A DNA stretch of 64,000 nt from Nostoc carneum NIES-2107 (GCA_002368155.1 AP018181.1:124001-188000); one strand, 5' to 3'; shown: positions 38,905-49,439, counted from the stretch's first letter. The notes: a model not told the origin generated them from the sequence alone. Translations and numbers: made by a program.

Positions 38905-40125
38905 TTGACACTACGGGTTGCTGTTGTTGGTTCAGGCCCAGCTGGTTCATCTGCCGCTGAAACACTGGCAAAAGCTGGAATTGAGACTTACCTGATTGAG
39001 CGGAAGCTAGATAATGCGAAGCCATGCGGGGGTGCGATTCCCCTGTGTATGGTGGGTGAATTTGACCTACCACCAGAGATTATCGATCGCCGAGTGCGGA
39101 AAATGAAAATGATCTCACCCTCAAATCGTGAGGTTGATATCAATCTGATAAATGAAGATGAATATATAGGAATGTGCCGCCGGGAAGTGTTGGACGGTTT
39201 CTTGCGGGATCGTGCAGCGAAACTCGGTGCAACTTTAATAAACGCCACCGTTCATAAACTGGATATACCCACCAACAATACTGACCCTTATACTATCCAT
39301 TACGTTGACCATACAGAAGGTGCAGCACAAGGGATTGCCAAAACCTTAAAAGTGGATTTAGTAATTGGGGCAGATGGGGCGAATTCCCGGATTGCCAAAG
39401 AAATCGATGCAGGGGATTATAATTATGCGATCGCTTTTCAAGAGCGGATTCGTCTCCCCGAAGACAAAATGGCTTACTATAACGACCTTGCCGAAATGTA
39501 TGTTGGCAATGACGTTTCTACGGACTTCTACGCTTGGGTTTTCCCCAAATATGACCACGTAGCTGTTGGTACTGGCACAATGCAGGTACATAAAGCCAGC
39601 ATTAAACAGTTACAAGCAGGTATTCGCGCCCGTGCTATTGAAAAATTGGCAGGCGGTAAAATCATCAAGGTGGAAGCACACCCCATCCCCGAACATCCCC
39701 GTCCTCGCCGCGTTGTCGGTAGAGTCGCTTTGGTTGGAGATGCGGCTGGTTACGTTACCAAGTCTTCTGGCGAAGGTATTTACTTTGCGGCTAAATCTGG
39801 ACGGATGTGTGCGGAAACCATTGTGGAAATATCCAACAATGGACAAACCATCCCCACAGAAAAAGACCTCAAGCTTTACCTGAAGCGTTGGGATAAAAAA
39901 TACGGACTCACCTACAAGGTGTTGGATATTCTACAAACCGTATTTTATCGCTCCGATGCTACCCGCGAGGCGTTTGTAGAAATGTGTGCTGACCTAGATG
40001 TGCAAAAGCTCACATTTGACAGCTATCTGTATAAGACTGTTGTCCCCGCCAACCCCATCACTCAACTGAAAATTACTGCCAAAACCCTTGGTAGTCTGTT
40101 GCGTGGTAATGCCTTAGCTCCATAA
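38905..40125 (+). CDS. chlP: Geranylgeranyl diphosphate/chlorophyllide reductase ChlP
   Basis: Reduces the geranylgeranyl chain to phytyl for chlorophyll and tocopherol synthesis. I chose TTG 38905: it is preceded by GGGAG at good spacing and gives the family start MTLRVAVVGSGPAGSSAAE and 406 aa. ATG 38869 would add 12 residues without a well-placed ribosome binding site. FAD-binding GSGPAGSSAAE, DNAKPCGGAIPLCM, VIGADGANSRIAKE and GDAAGYVTKSSGEGIYFA are clear. Confidence 0.95.
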   Translation: MTLRVAVVGSGPAGSSAAETLAKAGIETYLIERKLDNAKPCGGAIPLCMVGEFDLPPEIIDRRVRKMKMISPSNREVDINLINEDEYIGMCRREVLDGFLRDRAAKLGATLINATVHKLDIPTNNTDPYTIHYVDHTEGAAQGIAKTLKVDLVIGADGANSRIAKEIDAGDYNYAIAFQERIRLPEDKMAYYNDLAEMYVGNDVSTDFYAWVFPKYDHVAVGTGTMQVHKASIKQLQAGIRARAIEKLAGGKIIKVEAHPIPEHPRPRRVVGRVALVGDAAGYVTKSSGEGIYFAAKSGRMCAETIVEISNNGQTIPTEKDLKLYLKRWDKKYGLTYKVLDILQTVFYRSDATREAFVEMCADLDVQKLTFDSYLYKTVVPANPITQLKITAKTLGSLLRGNALAP

Positions 40126-40245
40126 TAGTTGCACGTAATTATACTCTTGGCTCATAGCAGAGGAGATGAGGGGCAGAAAATTCAGATTTTACAGTTTTTC
40201 TGGAAATTCTGAATTGATTTGCTTCTTGACTCCTCTGCAATTTTT

Positions 40246-41709
40246 ATGTTGAATCAAAACCAAACACCATTATTAGATGCTGTCAAAATCTGGGCATCAC
40301 GTCCTCATGCTCCTTTTTACACACCAGGGCATAAGCAGGGAGAGGGAATAGCAGCACCCTTAGCAGATTTGCTGGGTAAAGCTGTATTTCGCGCAGATTT
40401 AACAGAATTAGCAGATTTAGATAATTTGTTTGCACCTCAAGGGGTAATTCAACAAGCGCAACAACTAGCAGCAGCAGCCTTTGGTGCATCACAAACATGG
40501 TTTCTTGTTAATGGTTCCACCTGTGGGATTGAGGCGGCAATTCTTGCTACTTGTAGTCCTGGCGATAAAATTATTTTGCCGCGCAATGTACATTCTTCTG
40601 CGATCGCGGGTTTAATTCTCTCGGGTGCAATTCCCATTTTCCTCAATCCAGAATATGACCCAATTTTAGATATTGCCCACAGTATTACACCCCATGCTGT
40701 GGAATCTGCGCTGCAACAGCATCCTGATACCAAAGCAGTGATGATAGTTTACCCAACATATTACGGCGTTTGCGGGGATATAAAAGCGATCGCCCAAATT
40801 ACTCATCAATACAATATCCCTTTACTGGTTGATGAAGCCCACGGCGCACATTTTACCTTTCATCCCGAATTACCTACCCCAGCCTTAGCCGCAGGTGCAG
40901 ATTTAACTGTGCAATCCATCCACAAAACCCTGGGGGCGATGACGCAAGCTTCCATGCTACATATTCAAGGAAATCGCATAGATAGCAACCGCATCAGTAA
41001 AGCTTTGCAATTAGTTCAATCTACTAGCCCCAGCTATGTACTTTTAGCCTCCCTTGATGCGGCACGTCAGCAAATGGCATTGTCTGGTAAACAACTGCTG
41101 TCCCGGACTTTGCAGCTTGCAGATGCAGCGAGAACCAGCATTAGCCAAATTCCAGGTTTATCGGTTTTAGAGATGCCGCAAAACAAATCACCAGGCTTTG
41201 CAGCTTTAGATAAAACCCGCCTCACCGTCACCGTTTCCGGTTTAGGGTTCACTGGCTTTGAAGCTGAGGAAATTTTAGACGAAAAGCTGGGTGTAACGCC
41301 GGAATTCGCTTCATTACAACATCTCACCTTTATTATTAGTCACGGCAACACCCAAGCTGATATTGAAAAATTGATTGAGGGTTTTACTACCCTGTCTCAA
41401 ATGCACCCAGCACAGCCAGAAAAAAAGACGTTAATTTTATGGGATGATACTTTTAAACTGGGTAATTATGTGCAAATTTCTCCCCGCGAGGCTTTTTTTG
41501 CCCTTACAGAAACTTTACCTCTGCAACAAACCTGCGATCGCATCTGTGCCGAAATCATCTGTCCCTATCCCCCGGGAATACCCGTATTAATGCCGGGAGA
41601 ATTAATTACTAAATCTGCCATTGAATACCTGCAACAAATCCAAGCAACAGGCGGCTTTATTACTGGTTGCGAAGATTCTAGCCTATCCAATCTCAAAGTT
41701 ATCAAATAG
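40246..41709 (+). CDS. Orn/Lys/Arg decarboxylase family PLP enzyme
   Basis: Fold-type I decarboxylase, 487 aa from ATG 40246; a TTG nine codons upstream is less likely. Motifs: FYTPGHKQG near the N-terminus, LVNGSTCGIEAAIL, PRNVHSSAI, VDEAHGAHF, and the PLP lysine in SIHKTLGAMTQAS. The C-terminal domain is the short form, as in cyanobacterial enzymes annotated lysine or arginine decarboxylase; substrate cannot be told by eye. A polyamine or cadaverine route is likely. Stands alone after chlP. Confidence 0.9.
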   Translation: MLNQNQTPLLDAVKIWASRPHAPFYTPGHKQGEGIAAPLADLLGKAVFRADLTELADLDNLFAPQGVIQQAQQLAAAAFGASQTWFLVNGSTCGIEAAILATCSPGDKIILPRNVHSSAIAGLILSGAIPIFLNPEYDPILDIAHSITPHAVESALQQHPDTKAVMIVYPTYYGVCGDIKAIAQITHQYNIPLLVDEAHGAHFTFHPELPTPALAAGADLTVQSIHKTLGAMTQASMLHIQGNRIDSNRISKALQLVQSTSPSYVLLASLDAARQQMALSGKQLLSRTLQLADAARTSISQIPGLSVLEMPQNKSPGFAALDKTRLTVTVSGLGFTGFEAEEILDEKLGVTPEFASLQHLTFIISHGNTQADIEKLIEGFTTLSQMHPAQPEKKTLILWDDTFKLGNYVQISPREAFFALTETLPLQQTCDRICAEIICPYPPGIPVLMPGELITKSAIEYLQQIQATGGFITGCEDSSLSNLKVIK

Positions 41710-41967
41710 AAAATTACAGTATTTGTTAGTAAAGAATAAAAATATTGCGTGACTCAATCAATCGGTAATTACGGAAAATTTTATTTTAAAAACTTATTTA
41801 ATCGAGTCAACAGTAAGCTTACAGGCAAATTAAAAACTTCAAAAGAATAACATCTAAATCCAACACACATAAAAGATGCAATAAATTTCTCCTAACGAAG
41901 AATGTCAGATATTGTTTGTCTCGTAGGATGATTATGAACATCAATAAATTGGCTAGACAATCAGATT

Positions 41968-42927
41968 ATGAAATTCAACAGCTATTTATGTGCTGGGATA
42001 GCAGCACCGATGCTTGTAACTCTATCTTTTGGTATATCACAAAAAGCAAATGCAGCCGGATTAGGAATCGCCTCTAGTTACAACGTATTTTCTTTAGGAA
42101 ATGTAACTCAGCAATATACAGATATTGAAGGTAAGCTAGCTGCTGGCGGTAATATCAATTTTGTGGGTGGATTGGGAAGTAAACTGGCTAATAATAGCGG
42201 AAATGTAGTAGTCGCTGGGCAAAACTTGACTTTAAGTAACGGTCAAGTTTACCACGGTAATGCTGTTTATGGAGGCGTTGCCAAGGTTGCTAATAATGTT
42301 GGCTTCCCCAATGGTACCCTCAGCAAAGGCAATCCCATAGATTTTAATGCCGCAGCAGCAGAACTGCGATCGCTCTCACAATCTTTGGCAAGCTTGACTC
42401 CCACTGGTAAAACTACAGTGCAATCTTGGGGTGGGATTAACCTGGCTGCTAGCGGTAGTGCTTTTAATGTGTTTAATCTTTCAGGTGCAGATGTTTCTAA
42501 AACCAACTATTTTGAAATCAAAGCTGATGCAAATGCTACCGTTGTTGTGAATATCAGTGGTACAAATGTGTCAATGCAAAACTTCGGATTTAATATCATT
42601 GGTACAGATAAGCAAAAGGTGATTTACAACTTCTATGAAGCCACTAATTTAACTGCTAGTGGAATTGGCATTGAAGGTAGTATTCTGGCACCTTTAGCTA
42701 ATTTCAATTTCAATAACGGTCAAGTTAATGGTAACGTAATTGTAGGTTCTTTAACTGGAAATGGAGAGTCTCATAATTACTTATTTAATGGCAATTTATA
42801 TACACCCCCAACTACTCCATCTCAACCAAAACGTGTTCCTGAACCAACACCTTTGGCAGGATTAGGATTAATTGCTACGCTGTTGGGTTTATCTTTGAGT
42901 AAACGCCATCAAGTGAAGTCAATTTAA
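41968..42927 (+). CDS. Choice-of-anchor A family secreted protein with PEP-CTERM signal
   Basis: 319 aa. The signal peptide is at about 1-30 (ending KANAAG). Next comes a choice-of-anchor A domain (about 32-270: GLGIASSYNVFSLGNVTQQYTDIEGKLAAGGNI, then NFVGGLGSKLA, NVFNLSGADVSK, GIEGSILAPLANFNFNNGQVNG). A Pro-rich spacer (YTPPTTPSQPKR) and the sorting signal VPEPTPLAGLGLIATLLGLSLS with a basic end complete it. PEP-CTERM proteins are processed by exosortase and tied to exopolysaccharide. The start is ATG 41968; an alternative ATG lies upstream near 41936 but is out of frame with the signal. Confidence 0.9.
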   Translation: MKFNSYLCAGIAAPMLVTLSFGISQKANAAGLGIASSYNVFSLGNVTQQYTDIEGKLAAGGNINFVGGLGSKLANNSGNVVVAGQNLTLSNGQVYHGNAVYGGVAKVANNVGFPNGTLSKGNPIDFNAAAAELRSLSQSLASLTPTGKTTVQSWGGINLAASGSAFNVFNLSGADVSKTNYFEIKADANATVVVNISGTNVSMQNFGFNIIGTDKQKVIYNFYEATNLTASGIGIEGSILAPLANFNFNNGQVNGNVIVGSLTGNGESHNYLFNGNLYTPPTTPSQPKRVPEPTPLAGLGLIATLLGLSLSKRHQVKSI

Positions 42928-42960
42928 ATTCAAACAATATTTACAATCTATCAATTATTC

Positions 42961-42988
42961 GTAGGGTACAGCATTGCTTTGCCCTACC
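42961..42988. repeat. GTAGGGTACAGC...GCCCTACC palindrome
   Basis: A 28-bp imperfect palindrome of the GTAGGG family downstream of the PEP-CTERM gene. Confidence 0.7.
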
Positions 42989-43126
42989 CATTTGTCATAT
43001 TCTTTTTTCAAATTGACTACTATGTAGTGGACTAATACAGCTAATTTGATGCAATAGCAAAAATTCATTTTATCGGCATTTATCTGCGGTTAATTTCATC
43101 AAATCTCATGCCTCATTTTAGGCGTG

Positions 43127-43636
43127 TCAGTTCAGTTTAGCTCCATATCTCTTTTCAAGATAGTGAACTTCAGGATCATCTTCCCTTTGCCCTAAATCAA
43201 CCCATCCGTGCTTGAGATAAAATCTTATTGCCACTCGATTCGTAGGACTGACATTCAAGCGCGCTGAGTGACAACCCAGATGCTGGAAAAAATTAGCTGC
43301 GTGTTGATCTAACTGCTGACCAAAACCCTGACCTCGAAACTCTGGAGTCAGGTAAAACAAATTGACGTAGCCAACGCTTGAATCGTGTCGACAACGCATC
43401 ATCTCAATTTGCCCAATAATTTGCTCTTGTTTCCAAACATGTACACAACTGTTCGGAATTTCTGTCATTCGCTGTCTCAGCCATCGCAAATATTGCTCAG
43501 ATCCGCTTCCATCCTCTTTATAGAAACGAGCAGCTGAACCAAAGCTGCAAATGAAAGAGTCTGCTCTGAAATGAACGCATAAATCTTGATCCCGCTCTAA
43601 GTTAATCGGTTTGAACTCAAGCGTAGAAGATTGCAA
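43127..43636 (-). CDS. GNAT family N-acetyltransferase
   Basis: 169 aa. The acetyl-CoA-binding motif A is LTPEFRGQGFGQQLDQHA, preceded by GYVNLFYL (beta-4) and followed by NVSPTNRVAIRFYLKHGWVDLG (motif B). It is a single-domain GNAT acetyltransferase of the RimI-like superfamily. Substrate unknown. It runs in the same direction as the dus gene about 90 bp upstream and may be co-transcribed with it. Confidence 0.9.
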   Translation of the reverse strand: MQSSTLEFKPINLERDQDLCVHFRADSFICSFGSAARFYKEDGSGSEQYLRWLRQRMTEIPNSCVHVWKQEQIIGQIEMMRCRHDSSVGYVNLFYLTPEFRGQGFGQQLDQHAANFFQHLGCHSARLNVSPTNRVAIRFYLKHGWVDLGQREDDPEVHYLEKRYGAKLN

Positions 43637-43727
43637 TCTTGTTTCTCCAGGCTAAATTTGTGCGTTGTTTCGGCAATCGAATTTTGACAATCTAAGCGCG
43701 CAATCTCCAATTCAACTGCGTCACAAC

Positions 43728-44786
43728 TTATGAGACAAAAGCAAAATTAGATTCTGCATCTAATTCCGGTTCATAACCCTTAGTCAATTGTTCAATGGCG
43801 CGATCAATCAAATCTAAACCTTGATTGACAGTTTCTACAGCACTTAGCTGTCCACGCAAATCAGCAGCACCGACAAAGCCTTTAGCGTACCAAGTCATGT
43901 GCTTACGGGCTTGACGCACACCGCGATCGCCTTTATATTCCCATAAAGCTTGTAAATGTTCTCTGGCACATTCCAAACGCTGAATTGGTGTAGGTGGTGG
44001 TAACAGTTCTCCAGTTTTCAAGAAGTAATCAACTTCTCCTACCAAAAACGGATAACCTAAAGTCCCACGGGAACACATCACCCCATCAGCACCAGTTTGC
44101 TCTAAGCATTTCACCGCAGCTTCCACTGAGAAGATATCTCCATTACCAATCACTGGGATAGATAAGATTTCCTTCACACGCGCAATCCATTCCCAACGCG
44201 CATTGCCATTGTACCCTTGGGCGCGAGTACGTCCATGCACGGTGATCATTTGTGCGCCTGCGTCTTCCATCCGTTTGGCAAAATCGAGAATGGTAATTTC
44301 CTTGTCATTCCAGCCAATACGGGTTTTGACTGTTACAGGTACATTAACAGCCTTAACTACCTCTCTAACTATTGCCTCTGCTACTTCTGGCTGTCTTAAT
44401 AGTGAAGAACCGCCACCATTTTTAGTAATTTTATTTACAGGACAACCCATATTAATATCAACAGTATCAGCGCCTTCTTCTACTGCTTTGACTGCTGCTT
44501 CTGCTAAAAAATCGGGGCGACAATCAAATAGCTGGATACTAATTGGTCGTTCATTGGGGTCTACCTCCATGATTTTCGGCAACTCTTTCACATAGTGCAA
44601 CCCCGTAGCATTAACCATTTCGGTGTACATCATCGAATCTGGTGCATAGCGACGTACCAAACGGCGAAATACCATATCCGTGACACCAGATAAAGGCGAC
44701 TGTAAAACCCGACTGTTGACTGCAAAAGCACCGATTTTTAGGGGTTGAGAGAGTCTAGCTTTGAGGCTAGGAGATAGAGTAACCAT
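43728..44786 (-). CDS. dus: tRNA-dihydrouridine synthase (DusB-like)
   Basis: FMN enzyme reducing uridines to dihydrouridine in the D-loop of tRNA. 352 aa TIM barrel: LQSPLSGVTDMVFR, YTEMVNA, ISIQLFD, the catalytic cysteine C115 in INMGCPVNKITKNGGGSSLL, TVKTRIGW, TVHGRTRAQGY, PVIGNGDI and GVMCSRGTLGYPFL. The C-terminal helical domain is complete. It belongs to the Dus/NifR3 group of bacteria; DusB is most likely but the paralogue is not certain. Confidence 0.93.
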   Translation of the reverse strand: MVTLSPSLKARLSQPLKIGAFAVNSRVLQSPLSGVTDMVFRRLVRRYAPDSMMYTEMVNATGLHYVKELPKIMEVDPNERPISIQLFDCRPDFLAEAAVKAVEEGADTVDINMGCPVNKITKNGGGSSLLRQPEVAEAIVREVVKAVNVPVTVKTRIGWNDKEITILDFAKRMEDAGAQMITVHGRTRAQGYNGNARWEWIARVKEILSIPVIGNGDIFSVEAAVKCLEQTGADGVMCSRGTLGYPFLVGEVDYFLKTGELLPPPTPIQRLECAREHLQALWEYKGDRGVRQARKHMTWYAKGFVGAADLRGQLSAVETVNQGLDLIDRAIEQLTKGYEPELDAESNFAFVS

Positions 44787-45079
44787 ATCAATAATTCAAA
44801 ATGCAATATTAATGATACTTTTTCATTAAGTTATTTAGAGCTTGAATGTACGAGTAATTGAAGCGACCGCCAAATACAATTTTCGCAGAATTAAACCTGG
44901 CCCTGGTATTGGGATGATTCCCACTTGTTGCATCAAGCCTAGCAAGTCACTTTGACCCCAGTGTTCTACGAGTTTAGCATTTCTGGGGCATGGGGCATGG
45001 GGCATAGAAAAAATTTTGGATGAGATTGAAATCTAAAATCCAAAATCTAAAATTGCTTGTTTTATACTATGCAATATTT

Positions 45080-48000
45080 TTAACTAACTGCACGTTTAAT
45101 CGGAATTTGGATTAAAAACTCAGAACCCTCATCAGGTTCAGAAAAGCACTGAATTTGACCGCCGTGTTTTTCCACAACAATCTGATAACTAATGTATAAT
45201 CCTACGCCTGTACCCTTACCTGGTTCCTTGGTGGTAAAGAATGGATCAAAAATTCGCGATCGCATAGTTTCTGGAATACCACAACCATTGTCCACAATCC
45301 GAATCTGGATGGAATTTTCATCTACCAGTTCTGTATAAATATAAATTTGAGGATGCTCAATGGTTTTTTTCACTTTTACCGCATTCTCTAGTGCATCAAT
45401 TGCATTGCTGAGAATATTCATAAATACCTGATTCATCTCGGCTGCATAGCACTCAACTGGAGGTAATTGAGAGTATTTCTTCACTACTTCAATACCACTC
45501 CCATCAGCCTGCAGTTTCAGGCGATGTTGTAAAATCATTAATGTACTATCAATACCTTCATGGATATTCACAGGTTTCATATCTGCTTCATCCAGGCGTG
45601 AAAAAGTACGTAATGACAGTACTAATTCACTGATGCGTTCTGCACCAGTATTCATAGAACTCAAAATTTTTGGTAAATCTTTAGCAATAAACTCTACATC
45701 TAGTTCTGCTGCTTGCTGTTTCACTTCTGCTTTCGGATTAGGATAATTTTTTTGATATATTTGCAGCAGTCTCAACAGGCTTTCTGTGTATTCGGTGACA
45801 TGGGAAATATTGCCATAAATAAAATTAATTGGATTATTAATTTCATGGGCTACGCCAGCAACTACTTGTCCTAACCCAGCCATTTTTTCACTTTGAATTA
45901 ACTGAGTTTGAGTACGCTGCAGCTCTGTCAGTGTTTGTGTCAGTTCTTCTTTTTGGCGCTGCGTTTGTTCTAATAATTCTGCTTGTTGAATGCCTACACC
46001 TAATTGATTGGCAATATGCACGAGTAAATCAATCTCATCTTCTTGCCAATCGCGAGATTTACTATTTTGATATACCGCCAGCAATCCCCATATTTCTTCA
46101 CCTTGGAAAATTGGCACAATCATATAGGCTCTAGCTACTATAGGATGCAGCAAAGAAATATGATTAGTATAATTTTCTGTATTGTAAATATCTTTAATAG
46201 CTAGAATTTTACTGTTATGGTAATCTCTGCCTTGAATTTGTTGGAAGTAATCTCTAATAATTAAAGGTACAACTTGCCGATTAACTGTACCATTATTTGC
46301 TAAAGACTCAGCTACAAATTCAACATTATGGTCTTCTTGAAAACGGTAAATTGTTGCTCTGTCAAGTTCTAATAGTCTTTGCACTTCTTGAGTAGTGGTG
46401 GCAAAGATGGTATCAAGATTGAGCGATTGGCGCATTTTTTTAACGGTTGCAGCTAATGCTTTCTCTCTTTCAGTAGCTTTCCGTTCTCTTTCAGCAGCTT
46501 GAGCCAATTGCTGCGCCTGTATCTGCACCTGCTTTAAGGTTTCTGCTTGCTGTATTGCTACTCCTAATTGCACGCCTACTTGCGCTAACAAATTGATTTC
46601 TTCATTTTGCCAATAACGTGCTTGGGAGTTTTGATAAGCTACTAATAAACCCCAAAGTTTTTCACCCTGAGAAATAGGTACAAATATTTCATGACGCGCA
46701 TATTTACCTGGTGGTGTTCCTGGTAAAAGCACCTGTTCTGTTACAGATTGTGGTTGGATGATTCTTGTCCAGCCATCAACAATTGAATCTGCAACAAATT
46801 CACCACTCCAGTCAGGATTAAAGCGATAAATTGATACTCTTTCTACTTGTAATAATCCTCGTACTTCTTGAGTAGTAGTTTTAAATATAATGTCAATATC
46901 TAATGATTGCCGAATTTTCTCTACAGTATTTGCCAGCGCCCTTTGTCTTTCAGCAGCTTTGGTGAGTTCTGCTGCTTGATTTTGCGATTGCTCTAAAAAT
47001 TCTGCTTGCTGTAAAGCAACACCTAGTTGGGTACTAACTTGAGTCAGTAAATAAACTTCATCTTCTTGCCAATCACGGCTGCTATCGTTTTGATAAACAG
47101 CTAGCAAACCCCAAAGTTTTTGTCCGTGGTAAATAGCAATGATGACATAAGCTTTGGCTTGATAACTTTCTAAAACATTAATGTAACATTCACTAAAATC
47201 AGCTTGATAAATATCATTACAAATGCGATAGACTTCGCCTCTAGTAAAACGTCCACCTTCTGTATCTTGTAAGTAAGTATCGACTAAGGGAATTTCTGCT
47301 AAATCTTGAACACTACATTCGCTAACATTGTCTTTTAATTCAGGACGCTGTGACTGTTCATCAATTAAAGAAGTCCAACCTGCGCCTACTGATTCAAAAA
47401 CAAATTCACCACTCCAATCTGGATTGAAACGGTAAATAGCAACGCGATCGGCATTGAGTAATTTTCTGAGTTCCTCAGTGGTAGCATGGAAAATGCTTTT
47501 TAAATCGAGAAACTGACGAATTTTTTCTACAGTTATGGCTATAGTTTTTTGCCATTCTGCTACTTTGGTTCTGGCTGTTGCTTGCGCTAATTGTGCTGAT
47601 TGTATTTTTACTTGTTCGAGATAATCTGCTTGTAGTAATGCAACTCCTAAATGTTCGGCAATAAGTTGGGCAAATTCCACTTCTGAGGCTTGCCATTGCC
47701 GAGATTCACTACATTGATGAATACATAGCAATCCCCATAAATCTTTACCTTTCATCAGGGGGACAGCAATATTAGCACGAACTTGGAATCTTTCTAAGAG
47801 CTTGATATGACAATCGCTAATATTAGCTTGATAGATATCATGTAAGACATTAATTCGCCCTTGCTGATACAATCCAGCAAATTCTGTAGCAAAACATTGA
47901 TCACGCAGTTTAGCTTTTAGCGCTGAACTCCATTCTGCAGCCACATCTTCATAGATAAATTCTCCTTCCCATCCCAAATCAGGGTAAAAACGGAAAACTC

Positions 48001-48208
48001 CCACCCTATCACTATTGAGCAGCTGGCGTACTTCCTTGACTGTAGTTTTAAATATAGTTTCTATATCTAAAGATTCGCGGATACGGGCAATTACTTTAGA
48101 TAAGGCTCTATGTTGATCGCCTTGATAGAGAGAAAATCTCTGATCTGGCTGATGTGCTTCTTGCTCAGTATTTGGGTTTACAGATTGTAGCGAAAAGGAG
48201 TTTTCCAT
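45080..48208 (-). CDS. Four-GAF sensor histidine kinase with DXCF-type cyanobacteriochrome GAF (predicted photoreceptor)
   Basis: 1,042 aa, no membrane segment. Four GAF domains lie at about 35-200, 225-400, 420-560 and 585-745, joined by helical linkers. A coiled coil follows, then HisKA (H788 in GVAHEINNP) and HATPase ([33 protein letters not shown]). GAF1 has the bilin-lyase-type Cys-His pair C133-H134 in [13 protein letters not shown] plus C105 in DQCF, 28 residues earlier. This is the two-cysteine DXCF arrangement of blue/green cyanobacteriochromes. GAF2 keeps a Cys (C341) but has Tyr instead of His; GAF4 has Asn-His; GAF3 has lost the segment. No response regulator is encoded next to it. 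Confidence 0.9.
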   Translation of the reverse strand: MENSFSLQSVNPNTEQEAHQPDQRFSLYQGDQHRALSKVIARIRESLDIETIFKTTVKEVRQLLNSDRVGVFRFYPDLGWEGEFIYEDVAAEWSSALKAKLRDQCFATEFAGLYQQGRINVLHDIYQANISDCHIKLLERFQVRANIAVPLMKGKDLWGLLCIHQCSESRQWQASEVEFAQLIAEHLGVALLQADYLEQVKIQSAQLAQATARTKVAEWQKTIAITVEKIRQFLDLKSIFHATTEELRKLLNADRVAIYRFNPDWSGEFVFESVGAGWTSLIDEQSQRPELKDNVSECSVQDLAEIPLVDTYLQDTEGGRFTRGEVYRICNDIYQADFSECYINVLESYQAKAYVIIAIYHGQKLWGLLAVYQNDSSRDWQEDEVYLLTQVSTQLGVALQQAEFLEQSQNQAAELTKAAERQRALANTVEKIRQSLDIDIIFKTTTQEVRGLLQVERVSIYRFNPDWSGEFVADSIVDGWTRIIQPQSVTEQVLLPGTPPGKYARHEIFVPISQGEKLWGLLVAYQNSQARYWQNEEINLLAQVGVQLGVAIQQAETLKQVQIQAQQLAQAAERERKATEREKALAATVKKMRQSLNLDTIFATTTQEVQRLLELDRATIYRFQEDHNVEFVAESLANNGTVNRQVVPLIIRDYFQQIQGRDYHNSKILAIKDIYNTENYTNHISLLHPIVARAYMIVPIFQGEEIWGLLAVYQNSKSRDWQEDEIDLLVHIANQLGVGIQQAELLEQTQRQKEELTQTLTELQRTQTQLIQSEKMAGLGQVVAGVAHEINNPINFIYGNISHVTEYTESLLRLLQIYQKNYPNPKAEVKQQAAELDVEFIAKDLPKILSSMNTGAERISELVLSLRTFSRLDEADMKPVNIHEGIDSTLMILQHRLKLQADGSGIEVVKKYSQLPPVECYAAEMNQVFMNILSNAIDALENAVKVKKTIEHPQIYIYTELVDENSIQIRIVDNGCGIPETMRSRIFDPFFTTKEPGKGTGVGLYISYQIVVEKHGGQIQCFSEPDEGSEFLIQIPIKRAVS

Positions 48209-48410
48209 GCCAAATAGGGCTTTAAATACTTAGAGTCTTCTATTATTTAAGATGCCCATAAATACCCTGAATGTAACAAATTTTTTAAGTTTTGTATCTA
48301 AAGGCATACGTGAAATAACATACAACTTATACATGTCTATCTTTAGGAATAGGTACAATAACTCAAATTTGTAAAAGTTAGTTATGAATAAGGTATTTAT
48401 TAATACAAGT

Positions 48411-48434
48411 GAGGGGCAGCGATCGCTACCCCTC
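48411..48434 (-). terminator. Palindrome centred on HIP1, downstream of petN/53-aa unit
   Basis: GAGGGGCAGCGATCGCTACCCCTC: a 24-bp palindrome with one mismatched pair and a HIP1 octamer at its centre. It lies 51 bases after the stop of the 53-aa gene, so it is a likely 3' hairpin or terminator for that transcript. Confidence 0.6.
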
Positions 48435-48485
48435 AGACAAAATTTTTGCCTCTAGAAAATTGGGCTGTAGTATGCCAAGCAGAAA

Positions 48486-48647
48486 TCACTTCCGCTTGGG
48501 AGTACTGCGTTTGGTTTCGCGTTTTTCATTTTCTCGAAGACGGCGATCGCGCCAATCTGCCAGAGTTAAATAACCAACGCCTCCTGTGACTGCGACTAGC
48601 AGCACTACAGCAAATAATGCCAAAATACTCAGAAATGGACTTTCCAC
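48486..48647 (-). CDS. 53-aa single-helix membrane protein downstream of petN
   Basis: Starts at GTG 48647, 7 bases after the petN stop, and reads VESPFLSILALFAVVLLVAV..., one transmembrane helix (about 5-27), followed by a basic tail (ADWRDRRLRENEKR ... TPKRK). Small size, helix-plus-basic-tail form and tight coupling to petN suggest a thylakoid membrane peptide co-expressed with the cytochrome b6f complex. I do not recognise a named family. The frame ends 51 bases before a strong palindrome. Confidence 0.7.
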   Translation of the reverse strand: MESPFLSILALFAVVLLVAVTGGVGYLTLADWRDRRLRENEKRETKRSTPKRK

Positions 48648-48654
48648 GATGCTT

Positions 48655-48744
48655 CTATAGTCCGTTACGGCCCCAAACTACCATTGCAATTGACCAAGTG
48701 AATACAACCAACAGTGATACCCATCCCAATGTCAAAATCGCCAT
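48655..48744 (-). CDS. petN: Cytochrome b6f complex subunit PetN (29 aa)
   Basis: The translation from ATG 48744 begins [20 protein letters not shown] and ends MVVWGRNGL, the universally conserved PetN sequence, so identity is essentially certain despite the size. PetN is a single-helix subunit required for assembly of the cytochrome b6f dimer in the thylakoid. It is the first gene of a short minus-strand unit with the 53-aa gene; upstream lies a heptamer repeat tract (48792-48897). Confidence 0.97.
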   Translation of the reverse strand: MAILTLGWVSLLVVFTWSIAMVVWGRNGL

Positions 48745-48791
48745 AGTCCCACTTTTAAAATGATTACAAAACAGTTCTTCTATTAATCATA

Positions 48792-48897
48792 CTGGGAAAG
48801 GGGCAATGGGGAATGGGGAATGGGGAATGGGGACTGGGGATTGGGGATTGGGGATTGGGAAAGGGGGAAGGGGGAAGGGAGAATGGGGATTGGGGAA
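48792..48897. repeat. GGGGAAT/GGGGATT heptamer tract
   Basis: About twelve tandem GGGGAAT, GGGGACT and GGGGATT units followed by AAGGGGG-type units, between the divergent petN and membrane protein genes. Confidence 0.85.
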
Positions 48898-48974
48898 ATC
48901 TGGCTTTCTTCATTACGAATTACGAATTGCGGATTGGTATTATTGGTTGACTTGCAAGGACGCATTAGACAATT

Positions 48975-49439
48975 GTGAATAGAATTTTAGATGCTCAACT
49001 GATGGCGGAACGGCTGGAATCTTTGAAAGCTGGGATAATAGGTGCTTTATCCCTGGGTTTTGCTTTTATTGTCACTAGTTTTGTGAATACTTTAGTGTTG
49101 GCAAAGTATTTTTCCCTATTCGCAACGCTCTTAATTGAGCCGCTAACTTTACATTTTTTGCTGAGTGGTGCGATCGCTTGCTTCTCTGGCTTACTATTTG
49201 GTGTTACTTACCGCTATATCATCCGTAAAGATAACAACCCTCACTTAAACACAGGTGGTGTGTTTGCTTTTGGTTTAGTCCGAGGATTAACTCAAATAGA
49301 AGTCGGTGGGAATATTACAGTTTCTCTCTTACCTTATCTTGTCCTAGCTCTGGAGAGTATATTGTGGTTTGCGATCGCAGCGATCGCACTCGATGCTGCT
49401 ATAAAACTTGGTTGGCTGAAACCTTTTTCCTCAAATTAA
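48975..49439 (+). CDS. Conserved-type four-helix membrane protein
   Basis: 154 aa, start GTG 48975. Four hydrophobic segments are seen (about 19-46, 53-77, 92-105 weaker, 117-145), with RYIIRKDNNPHLNTGGVFAFGLVRG between helices 2 and 3. The conserved-looking N-terminal block is LDAQLMAERLESLKAGIIGA. No catalytic motif. I believe similar proteins are common in cyanobacteria without known function. Divergent from petN across a repeat tract. Confidence 0.7.
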   Translation: MNRILDAQLMAERLESLKAGIIGALSLGFAFIVTSFVNTLVLAKYFSLFATLLIEPLTLHFLLSGAIACFSGLLFGVTYRYIIRKDNNPHLNTGGVFAFGLVRGLTQIEVGGNITVSLLPYLVLALESILWFAIAAIALDAAIKLGWLKPFSSN

